Shown piece by piece: positions 7,898 through 15,992 of a stretch of DNA of 64,000 bases; the first letter of the stretch is position 1, and each line of letters begins with the position of its first letter. The notes beneath the pieces were generated by a model. That model saw only the letters and a program-made list of their open reading frames with translations, made no database searches and was not told where the DNA came from. The translations under genes were made by a program, and so were the position numbers. The DNA is from Sphingobacterium athyrii (GTDB lineage Bacteria > Bacteroidota > Bacteroidia > Sphingobacteriales > Sphingobacteriaceae): contig NZ_QCXX01000001.1 in the NCBI RefSeq assembly GCF_003071065.1, forward strand, positions 1,112,971 to 1,176,970, written 5' to 3'.

Positions 7898-8301
7898 ATA
7901 TTATTAATAAATTGATCCGTAAGAAGAAAAGTCTTGATAAGATCAGTGCTCCATTAGTACACCAAATTTCAAAGCGTGATGAAGTTTTTCTTCTAAAATA
8001 CGAGAAGCTCCTTATTGGAGAGCTCCGTTTTAATGAAAATGAATGGGAATTCAAGTATTCGGAAGATTTTAAAAAAGTAAAGGATAAGTATAACCATATT
8101 GCTGGTTTTTCAAATTTAAATAAGGTTTACCGTAATCATGAATTATGGCCGTTTTTTCAAAGCCGTATTCCCGGTCTTAAACAACCTGCAGTCAAAGAAA
8201 TCTTAAAAATTGAACGCATTGATTCCACAAACAAATTTGAACTACTAAAACGCTTTGGTAAAGAAAGTATTAATAACCCATATGAGTTAGAATTTGTTTA
8301 A
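7891..8301 (+). CDS. HipA N-terminal-like small protein (HipS-like candidate)
   Basis: The 136-residue product resembles the N-subdomain 1 that precedes HipA kinases. It has a beta-rich start (VFLLKYEKLLIGELRFNENEWEFKYS) followed by ELWPFFQSRIPG, which recalls the PFFxxLLPEG segment of HipA. The C-terminal part KFELLKRFGKESINNPYELE has the look of a conserved tail. Its ATG overlaps the end of the kinase gene by 7 bases, indicating translational coupling. In HipBST systems the equivalent domain, HipS, neutralises the kinase HipT; here the order is kinase first. A clean terminator follows. The family call is by motif only and needs a profile search. Confidence 0.6.
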   Translation: MLNIINKLIRKKKSLDKISAPLVHQISKRDEVFLLKYEKLLIGELRFNENEWEFKYSEDFKKVKDKYNHIAGFSNLNKVYRNHELWPFFQSRIPGLKQPAVKEILKIERIDSTNKFELLKRFGKESINNPYELEFV

Positions 8302-8332
8302 ATCTATCTACACAATATTGGTTTATAAGAAG

Positions 8333-8357
8333 AGAGGCTCATACAAGCCTCTTTTTT
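8333..8357 (+). terminator. Rho-independent terminator after the HipA-like pair
   Basis: AGAGGCT (8333-8339) and AGCCTCT (8346-8352) form a perfect 7-bp stem around CATACA, followed by a run of T. It ends the kinase operon 31 bases past the stop codon. Confidence 0.8.
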
Positions 8358-8751
8358 ACATTCCGAAATAGGTAAAGTTCCTCCCTCACAAAAATTAAGA
8401 ATAGTTGGGAAAATAAACTCTGATCTTCCTTAAATTCATGAGAAACTCGAAAGCAATAACATATCAAGCCTCTTTATTGAGAGAAAAAATAGATTGCTTT
8501 CCATTAACAGAGGAAGTCCGAGATACTGGACTTGCAAATAAAATCGGTAGTATCAGTTAAGCAGTTTTTTAAAGATATTTTTTTCTGTTATTAAATTGCT
8601 CTATTGTAAGGTTTCCCAGTGTAAATAATTAAATTTAAGCGAAAAATAAGGGAAATTAGAAAATAAGAAACCTTCAATTATTTCGAAAAGGGGGCTTTAT
8701 CAAAGTTCATATATTCAATTATATCAAATAAAGAATTAAAACACTACAAAA
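8358..8751. other. Intergenic region without a recognised feature
   Basis: About 390 bases of AT-rich DNA between the HipA-like operon terminator and the end of the symporter gene. It contains a 40-codon frame at 8438-8560 with no recognised similarity or ribosome-binding context, which I do not call. No repeat or RNA element was evident. Confidence 0.5.
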
Positions 8752-10416
8752 TTATTTTTTTAAATTTCGATAAATCGAATAGGAGGCAAGACCAATAACC
8801 AATCCTACCATTAACGTAACCCAAGTCCCTTTGTCTGCGACAAGAGCCAATACAACAAATATACCTGCTGTAAGTGCCATTGTCTTAGACAAAACCTTCA
8901 AGCCATATTGGTTTTGTGCCTCTGTATCTTCTTCGTCCTCCGATTCGTCGGAGAGCGAACCAATCTGTTCCTTTTGTTTCATCTTATAATCCAAATAACT
9001 AGGAGAAACTTCTTTTTTACTTTTGGCCCAGATTTCATATCCTCCCAGTAAGACAAATGGGGTAATAGCACCTGCAAGCATCTCCTCTGCTCTGTCAAAT
9101 GAAAAACCTGTCACAATAGGATGTAATAATTTGAGATATACATTAATACCAAGCCCCAAAAGTGTACAATACAGGATTGATCTACCGGAGTGATATTTAG
9201 AAAATAATGCCCAGATAGGAGGGCCATATAATGAACAGCCCGTCACGGCTCCTACAGTTATTACCACCTCAACAATACCTCCCGCCGATGGTACAAGTAG
9301 AGCTACACCGATAGTTAATAAACCAAATACCACGACAGCTGTCTTTGCAACAAACATCAACTGTTTAGGTTTACTGCTAGAACGTATTACCTTATACAAG
9401 TCATTGGTAAAAACCGCGGCTGCCAGGTTTAAAGTAGCATTGACCGAACTGGCAGTAGCGAATACCATTCCTCCTAACATAAGTCCTATTAAGCCTTTTG
9501 GCAAAACCTCCTTGCACATGAGCAGATATGCACCTTCAGCTTCCAAACCTACCAGGTTTGAATTCACAATCTTGTATATCATGGGAGGTAACATCCAGAT
9601 AAAGGGACTGAAAAAATAAAGGGCAGCAAATAGATAACCTACCTTCCGCGCAGATTTTGGACTTTCTACAGAGGTGTAGCGCTGTACGTAAGCCCAGTTT
9701 CCGCCTATAAAAATTCCATTATAAATACCAAATGCCAACAGGAATAACCAAGAATATTCTGGTGTAACAGGCAAGAAATAATTAGGAGGGGCTTGAATAA
9801 ATAGCTCGCGAACTCCTCCAATTCGATCAAAGGCCAAAGGCACAACAATAATGACAGCCGCTGTAAGTACTATAAATTGGATTACATCCGTAATCATTGC
9901 CCCCCAAAGACCTCCAACCACAGTATAAAGAATAATAAGAAGTCCTAGAATTATTACACAAAATTCGACAGGAAATCCAGTTGAGACATTAACAATCTTA
10001 GCAACAGGATACAAGAAAGCTCCGGTATACATCATGGAAATGAAAAGAATCAGATAACTGTAAAATTTTTGTACACTAATCCCTAAACGCCGGGATACAA
10101 ACTCGGCCGCTGTCAAGGCATGGGATTTCTGCCATGCAGGAGCAATGAACTTGCCAACCAATACCCCACCGATACACATCGTCAGCTGGATGACGACAGC
10201 AACCAGTCCATATTGATAAGCAATGGAGCCCCAAACCACGAATGTGCCTGCAGAAAAGAAACTCATGAATAAAGACAGTCCACTGATCTGCCAAGGAACC
10301 GCGCCTCCTGCAGCAAAGTAAGATTTCATTGTTTTGCCGGTCTTCCCGAAAGACAGGCCAGCCACGATGACTATGCCTGCAAATAGTAACATGACTATAT
10401 AATCTAATACACTCAT
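8752..10416 (-). CDS. Sodium:solute symporter (SSS family)
   Basis: The 554-residue protein has about 13 hydrophobic helices and starts with the SSS pattern LDYIVMLLFAGIVIVAGLSFG, then YFAAGGAVPWQISGLSLFMSFFSAGTFV. The sodium-site region of SSS proteins is represented by GGMVFATASSVNATLNLAAAVFTND. An acidic cytoplasmic linker (DESEDEEDTEAQ) precedes the last two helices. It sits in the inner membrane and would import the monosaccharide released by the upstream enzymes. It is the last gene of the minus-strand PUL, 8 bases after the oxidoreductase. In such loci, SSS transporters often carry sialic acid, uronate or amino sugars; the exact substrate cannot be read here. Confidence 0.9.
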   Translation of the reverse strand: MSVLDYIVMLLFAGIVIVAGLSFGKTGKTMKSYFAAGGAVPWQISGLSLFMSFFSAGTFVVWGSIAYQYGLVAVVIQLTMCIGGVLVGKFIAPAWQKSHALTAAEFVSRRLGISVQKFYSYLILFISMMYTGAFLYPVAKIVNVSTGFPVEFCVIILGLLIILYTVVGGLWGAMITDVIQFIVLTAAVIIVVPLAFDRIGGVRELFIQAPPNYFLPVTPEYSWLFLLAFGIYNGIFIGGNWAYVQRYTSVESPKSARKVGYLFAALYFFSPFIWMLPPMIYKIVNSNLVGLEAEGAYLLMCKEVLPKGLIGLMLGGMVFATASSVNATLNLAAAVFTNDLYKVIRSSSKPKQLMFVAKTAVVVFGLLTIGVALLVPSAGGIVEVVITVGAVTGCSLYGPPIWALFSKYHSGRSILYCTLLGLGINVYLKLLHPIVTGFSFDRAEEMLAGAITPFVLLGGYEIWAKSKKEVSPSYLDYKMKQKEQIGSLSDESEDEEDTEAQNQYGLKVLSKTMALTAGIFVVLALVADKGTWVTLMVGLVIGLASYSIYRNLKK

Positions 10417-10424
10417 TTTTTCTC

Positions 10425-12809
10425 TTAATTATAACAACGAACAGAAAACAAAGAGGCAGGGACCTTAGCTGATGGATGTTGGACAAACACTTTTAACGAT
10501 TTACTAATCACTGTATTTTCTAGACTAATCTGGTTAAATGTCTGATAGTTATTATTCTTCTCAATTATAACTATCCCTTTATCATCTATAATCTTATAGT
10601 TTCGCACACAGAATGGCATAATATCTTCGGAATGCCCCATAAGAACACTTTCCATAGCATGATCGTAGTCCGTATCAAAAAACAGATCAATATAATTGAT
10701 TGTCTGGGGTTCGCTCCAAGTTAATTCAAGATAAGGATCGGGATCTTCGAGATCAGCTACCCAGGCATTAGGAGCAGTTGTGGGCCTATATATACCCGAT
10801 TTGATGTTATCAACGTCAAAAGGTTGTAGTGAAGTCCCAAGGGTAAAAGCTAAATTATGCCCTTCCGGTCGTCTTTGTGGACACCAAAATTCAAAAGCCT
10901 CCATCCCAATATCCTCCGGAGGTGTTTGCTTACCAAAATTGGACACTGCTTTATTGAATGTATTAAATACCGACAGAATACCTGTCATTCGCTGATCAGT
11001 ATGGCCGACTGCTATATCCTTATTTTTGTGCAAAATAATAAAAGCATAGCTATCTACAGGCATTTGGGCATTAAATACAACAGAAAAAGACCGCATTCCA
11101 ACTTTCAGATCTATGACTTGACGATCTAACATTACATCGGGTGTATAATTAGTGCTTTTACTACTAATCCGTAATTCGATCTCCAATGTCGTATCCCTAA
11201 ACACCTGAGCAAAGAATGTGACGTTTGGGATCTTCCCCTTTTTTAGAGGTAACATTTGCGCTGTAGAGATGTCTAAAATTTTGTTAAAATTAACAGGTAG
11301 TTCTTTCAGTACTGTGGTACTAGAAGAGGAAACCAATGCCTGTTGCACAAGGTCTGATTCATCCTCCAGCATCAATTCAGGAATATGTTGTCCAACTTTC
11401 AAAAGCTCCTGTTGCAACTCAGCGATAAAGCCTTCGGTCACAATTTCTCTTGGAGTCAGATACGCAGACTCGTAGATTCCAATCTTGGAGCTTTCAAATA
11501 CCGGTTTATTGCCGCCTCTATTAGCGGAATCATAAACCTCATTCATAGCTAGTTCTACCATTTGACTAGCTTTATGTTTAGCAATATAGGCTGCCATACC
11601 AATTGCTTGACCAATATGAGCAGCGGTAGCCATCACTCGCGTAGAAGCAAAAGCCACATGGCTAGCACTAATAATTCGTCCGCCGAGGAATAAATTTTTA
11701 ATATTTTTGCTATAGAGGCTACGAAGAGGAATTTGATAAATTCCCTTCGTATGCCATTGATTACAGCCTGGTTTTTCACTGAATACCCCATCTGCAGGAT
11801 GTAAATCTATTGACCATCCCCCATACGCCACCGCATCTTCATGCTGTCGCTGTTCCACTATATCTTGCTGCCGAAGCATATAATCTCCTTCAAATCGTCG
11901 GCTTTCTCTTTTTCCAGGAATTGTCCCCACCCATTCTAAGGTTAGGTTTTCAGCCTCTGGATATTCTCCTGAATTCTTGATATAATCCCATGCACCGTAT
12001 ATCACTTTCCATAGATCCCATTTGATTTCCTCGGTATCATGGACAGTATCCATCCGGCCGCCATGTTCTAACCACCACAATTGACATCCATGTTCTTTGG
12101 CATTAAACTGCTTAAATTTTGGAACTTCCTTAGTAACATCAATTGCAAATCCAGGGGCAGTATATTTCACCGGACGTCCAGTATCTTTGGTATAGAAATA
12201 CATACTATGCCCTAAAAGACTTCCGTATTCTTTTGTTGGTGCAAATTTTTCACCGAATTCCTCCATTGATTCCGCCCCCATACGGAAAGCAGCTCCAGAT
12301 AAAAAACCGACAATGCCATCTCCTGAAGAATCACAAAACAATGGAGCATGAATAGTATATTCCGTCGAATTCTGGCTACAGAATCCCTTTACAGATTCAA
12401 TTAGATCATCTCCAGCTTTGTTGATCTCGTATATTGCAGTGTTTAGCAATAAGGTAATATTGGGTTCAGCTTTAATTTTGTCCAACAAAAGAGCATCGAA
12501 TATTAACGGATTACCCTCCTTGTTGATATAGGTGTTTTCCACCAAGATCTCATCGATCACCCCCCCTTCTCGACTCCATCGATTGTTGTTGCCCATATGT
12601 GAGGTAGCACCCAATATCCATAAACGTACCTCGCTGGATGCATTGCCTCCCAATACAGGTCTATCCTGTACGAGAACTACTTTAACCCCTTTTCGGGCGG
12701 CGGTTATTGCTGTACATATTCCCGATAACCCTCCCCCAACTATGGCCAACTCAGTATATAACTGTGCGGATCTTAATTCTCTTTTGATCGTTTCCTGCTC
12801 TTTTACCAT
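10425..12809 (-). CDS. FAD-dependent oxidoreductase with C-terminal discoidin-like domain
   Basis: The 794-residue protein begins with a Rossmann FAD-binding fold (LAIVGGGLSGICTAITAARKG, residues about 21-41), then GGNASSEVRLWILGA, typical of the FAD_oxidored family (PF12831). Residues up to about 420 complete that domain (LFLGGRIISASHVAFASTRVM). The C-terminal part (about 640-794) reads like a beta-sandwich of F5/8 type C style (QTINYIDLFFDTDYDHAMES). No signal peptide is visible, so it should be cytoplasmic and act on an imported sugar or derivative. It lies between an SGNH hydrolase (12 bases) and a symporter. Related FAD enzymes are frequent in Bacteroidota PULs, but their reactions are mostly unknown. 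Confidence 0.8.
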   Translation of the reverse strand: MVKEQETIKRELRSAQLYTELAIVGGGLSGICTAITAARKGVKVVLVQDRPVLGGNASSEVRLWILGATSHMGNNNRWSREGGVIDEILVENTYINKEGNPLIFDALLLDKIKAEPNITLLLNTAIYEINKAGDDLIESVKGFCSQNSTEYTIHAPLFCDSSGDGIVGFLSGAAFRMGAESMEEFGEKFAPTKEYGSLLGHSMYFYTKDTGRPVKYTAPGFAIDVTKEVPKFKQFNAKEHGCQLWWLEHGGRMDTVHDTEEIKWDLWKVIYGAWDYIKNSGEYPEAENLTLEWVGTIPGKRESRRFEGDYMLRQQDIVEQRQHEDAVAYGGWSIDLHPADGVFSEKPGCNQWHTKGIYQIPLRSLYSKNIKNLFLGGRIISASHVAFASTRVMATAAHIGQAIGMAAYIAKHKASQMVELAMNEVYDSANRGGNKPVFESSKIGIYESAYLTPREIVTEGFIAELQQELLKVGQHIPELMLEDESDLVQQALVSSSSTTVLKELPVNFNKILDISTAQMLPLKKGKIPNVTFFAQVFRDTTLEIELRISSKSTNYTPDVMLDRQVIDLKVGMRSFSVVFNAQMPVDSYAFIILHKNKDIAVGHTDQRMTGILSVFNTFNKAVSNFGKQTPPEDIGMEAFEFWCPQRRPEGHNLAFTLGTSLQPFDVDNIKSGIYRPTTAPNAWVADLEDPDPYLELTWSEPQTINYIDLFFDTDYDHAMESVLMGHSEDIMPFCVRNYKIIDDKGIVIIEKNNNYQTFNQISLENTVISKSLKVFVQHPSAKVPASLFSVRCYN

Positions 12810-12821
12810 TATTTTTTCTTG

Positions 12822-13526
12822 CTAATTTTTCCTAACATATTTTTTTAGCTCCTTAAACCATGTTTCCGCCATCTTTTCGGCTCCACGCGCATTGGGATGC
12901 ACCATATCCTCTATCGTATCAGATCTCCAATCGAATGTAGCGGCTTGATCTACCAAATAAATTCCTGACCAGGTATTCTGCAATTCACCCACTAGAGATT
13001 TTATCTCTCTATTCAATTCGGGGATATAAGAATACTTAGGCAATTTCCCGCTTTCGATGACCTGTGCGACAAAGATTGCCGCATTCGGATTAATTGCTTT
13101 TATCTTTGAGATAATAGACCTTTGTGCCTCAATTATTACGGAAATCGGTTTATCTTCAACAAAGTAGTTGTGACCTGAGTGGAGCAATACGACATCAGCT
13201 GGGAACTTACGATAGATACTGTCGATTCGCTTTTCTAAAAATTCAGCGTTCTGTCCACCAAAACCTGAATGATTAAGAGTTGTATCTTTCAAAGTCGTCT
13301 GCTGTGGCCCGACAAAATTGACATTATATCCCGCTTCTTTTAATTTTTTCCATAACGAAAAAAGATAAGATGGGGTTTTAGAGCCTCCCTGTGTAATCGA
13401 ATCCCCCAAGCCCATCAATGTAATGGCAGATGTTTGATTCAGTTTACCTTCCTGAGGTAGGAGTCCCAAAGGTGTCATCCACAGTACACAAATTATCATG
13501 GTCTGTATATTCCATATTCTATTCAT
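12822..13526 (-). CDS. Secreted SGNH/GDSL-family hydrolase, probable carbohydrate esterase
   Basis: The 234-residue protein has a signal peptide (about 1-27) and the four SGNH blocks: GLGDSIT (block I, nucleophile Ser), GFGGQN (block II Gly), HSGHNYF (block III, Asn) and DMVHPNARG (block V, with the Asp-x-x-His dyad). This fold covers acetyl-esterases and deacetylases. In a GH20-containing PUL it likely removes acyl groups from the glycan so that glycosidases can work. Block III reads GHN instead of the usual GxND, which is also seen in some carbohydrate esterases. The spacing to neighbours (9 and 12 bases) makes it part of the operon. Confidence 0.85.
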   Translation of the reverse strand: MNRIWNIQTMIICVLWMTPLGLLPQEGKLNQTSAITLMGLGDSITQGGSKTPSYLFSLWKKLKEAGYNVNFVGPQQTTLKDTTLNHSGFGGQNAEFLEKRIDSIYRKFPADVVLLHSGHNYFVEDKPISVIIEAQRSIISKIKAINPNAAIFVAQVIESGKLPKYSYIPELNREIKSLVGELQNTWSGIYLVDQAATFDWRSDTIEDMVHPNARGAEKMAETWFKELKKYVRKN

Positions 13527-13535
13527 ATTCCTTCA

Positions 13536-15839
13536 TTAAAGTATTAACTGGGCTTCTTTTTTCATAAACCCGAATCCATAACTCGTTGTAATTACCCCAT
13601 TGCTCATAGCTACTAGAGATTCTCCGTCACAGTTCGTCAGCTTTTCACCTTTAATCTTAACTTTTCCGATGAGTGTATCCGAGTAACGCGATACCTCCTT
13701 TAGTTCCACATTTAGCTTTTCACCGACTTCGTTTCTCAATTCGACAATCAAAGGCTCATCATGGTCGTAGTCGAAATTAATAGGTGCCTTAACCTTCACA
13801 ATTACTTCATCCCCTTCTCGCTGGAGGGAGACCTCACTATAATAGTTGGTTAGGTATGCCAGACTCAAATTATATGCTGTATTGAACTGCACCCATCCCT
13901 CTGTCCAACCTAAGTTTCCAACCTCTGGGTGATTGGGGTAATGAAAAGATTTTGGAGAGCCATCAAAGACAAAGCGAACTTCATCTAGTAGGCCTATTCC
14001 TCCCTTGTGCCTGCTATACCAACCAAGATCGACACCTTCTATCTCTTCGGGTCCTTTATAAGAAAAATGTCGTCCAGTTGGGTTTCGACCAAACGCATTG
14101 TCAAAGTGTGACCATGCCAAAATTTCCAGTTTTTCAGAAATAGGATTATCTCTAAGAATAGACATTGCCGCAAATACCGCAGCAGGAAACCCCAGTACAT
14201 TCCCCGTTTCATTCCAACTTGGCGGAGCCCATTCGTCGTCACTATATTTCCGAAAGTCCCAATAGTTGCCGGACCGCGAGAGCATGATTTTAGCCCAATC
14301 TTCTGTTTTCTTCTGGATACCTTCAGGCGCTCTATCTGGATAGTTCTGCCAGAAATAAGCAAAAGCCCGCATTGTCACGTTTTCGGACATTCGCTGTCCT
14401 TTAGTTGTCATCGGATCCTCCCAGTTGAGATTTTTAATCATCCAATCCAATTGGTTATAAGCCGCTTGAAAGTACTTTTCCGCATCGTTTTCTCCCTGCC
14501 TTTTTGCAACTTCATACATCATCAGGTTCGGTATCACAGAGTATCCTGGAGGCAGTTCTCCTTTGGTGGTCCCTAGCTTGGTTTTCAAAGCCAACAAATC
14601 ATGTTCAGGACTGATATCGTATTGTGTAGTCGAATATTTTTCTACTTCTTTTTTAGTCCATTTTTTCTTGACATAGCTATATACCATATCAAAATTTTGC
14701 TGGGGTAGCCATTGTTTTAAATAAGGCCATGCGTAAAGAAAATAAGCTAGTTCAGCTTTTTGTATTTCGTGTTCGAGCCGCTGACTTATCTTCACGTCCG
14801 CGTCCCAGTGAATCAATTTCACAATATCTGGAGCTTCCGGTAAATAGGGCTCCAAGGCCCCCCATTTACCTCGGTACTCTAAAGGGAAAACACCATTAGG
14901 ATCGTATTGGATAGTTCGTTTCATCCGATCAAAGACCTGGGGATTAGATAAGTATAAAGATACCATACTTTGCTGTGCCCAATTGAAAAAATCACCGTCA
15001 CGCCATTCCCAGGAGAGTGACCGTATCAGTTTCGTGCTTCCCACGTAATGCCTAGCCCCCGCCATAAAATCAACCATATTACGGTAACTGACCCGCTCCA
15101 ACCAATTGGGACCAATCCTAAATGAGTAAGACTCCTTCCCATCTGCGTAGACGAGGTACTCACTATCCGACTGAGGATTGAATTCGGAAAAATCACCCAC
15201 CCCATCTTGTATTGTCCCTCTATACACTTCCTTCCGTTGAGGTAGCTCCAGAATTTTAAATCTGACTTTTCCCAGTAGATCGGGGGCAGAAAATCGTTTG
15301 ACACGGAACAGGTTGTAACCGCTTTGATTGACTAATATTTTTTTTACATCTTTAGCAGTACTATCCACATACACCTGTCCATACAGTTCCAGTTCCGCAA
15401 TTTCTATAGGCATTGTTGTTTTTGTTATGAAACGAATACGATCCGACAGTATTGGTTTTTCAAGCTCTACTATGAGATTAGAGTCTGTATTATCCACTAT
15501 TTTCTTGACATCGTACCATGCGCCGCTACGCATAAACTGCAGATTAAAATCCTTGATTATAGGCGACGTACTTCCCGACCGAACCCCAACTCTGACAATT
15601 TCGGTCGCACCTGGCAGTCGGACAATGGCCCAGGGATGCTGATCGCCTTCTCCACTCCTCCAAACAGATCCAGGTTTTCCATCAATGATATGTTCTATCC
15701 TATACCCATTAGCAGAACTACTGGACATTGTCGTACCGGTACGCGACAGATTGTTTTCTTGACTGCGTCCGGATACTGACAACCCCATCAAGCTACATAC
15801 AACAATAACATATTTAAGATCTATGTGTTTTCTATGCAT
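13536..15839 (-). CDS. Discoidin-domain protein with GH9-like (alpha/alpha)6 catalytic region
   Basis: The 767-residue protein has a signal peptide (about 1-26) and a discoidin/F5-8C domain at about 28-155 (HIIDGKPGSVWRSGEGDQHPW). A cellulase N-terminal Ig-like domain follows (ILVNQSGYNLFRVKRF, about 168-250), then a helical domain to about 690. The segments NAFGRNPTGRHFSYKG and LGWTEGWVQFNTAYN recall the GH9 signatures (the LGRNP region and the NE catalytic end), with Glu of TEGW as candidate acid. The classical GH9 DAGD base pair is not obvious. I therefore call it a distant GH9-like enzyme, probably with a different specificity from cellulases. It stands between GH20 and the SGNH hydrolase, so it may act on the same hexosamine-containing glycan. 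Confidence 0.65.
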   Translation of the reverse strand: MHRKHIDLKYVIVVCSLMGLSVSGRSQENNLSRTGTTMSSSSANGYRIEHIIDGKPGSVWRSGEGDQHPWAIVRLPGATEIVRVGVRSGSTSPIIKDFNLQFMRSGAWYDVKKIVDNTDSNLIVELEKPILSDRIRFITKTTMPIEIAELELYGQVYVDSTAKDVKKILVNQSGYNLFRVKRFSAPDLLGKVRFKILELPQRKEVYRGTIQDGVGDFSEFNPQSDSEYLVYADGKESYSFRIGPNWLERVSYRNMVDFMAGARHYVGSTKLIRSLSWEWRDGDFFNWAQQSMVSLYLSNPQVFDRMKRTIQYDPNGVFPLEYRGKWGALEPYLPEAPDIVKLIHWDADVKISQRLEHEIQKAELAYFLYAWPYLKQWLPQQNFDMVYSYVKKKWTKKEVEKYSTTQYDISPEHDLLALKTKLGTTKGELPPGYSVIPNLMMYEVAKRQGENDAEKYFQAAYNQLDWMIKNLNWEDPMTTKGQRMSENVTMRAFAYFWQNYPDRAPEGIQKKTEDWAKIMLSRSGNYWDFRKYSDDEWAPPSWNETGNVLGFPAAVFAAMSILRDNPISEKLEILAWSHFDNAFGRNPTGRHFSYKGPEEIEGVDLGWYSRHKGGIGLLDEVRFVFDGSPKSFHYPNHPEVGNLGWTEGWVQFNTAYNLSLAYLTNYYSEVSLQREGDEVIVKVKAPINFDYDHDEPLIVELRNEVGEKLNVELKEVSRYSDTLIGKVKIKGEKLTNCDGESLVAMSNGVITTSYGFGFMKKEAQLIL

Positions 15840-15992
15840 ATTTACTATTCTAAAAAATTAGTTTTTCCCTCTGTTCACTTGTTATCGGCATTGAGTAGTT
15901 CCAAGGCCTTCAGACAATTATAATGACACTCCCAGCACCCAATACATTGGGACAAATCCCCATGGATTTTGTTAAATTTTCTTGTTTTATTA

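Noticed and set aside
8438..8560. 40-codon frame after the HipA-like operon
   Set aside because: No family similarity, no good ribosome-binding site and no neighbour support.
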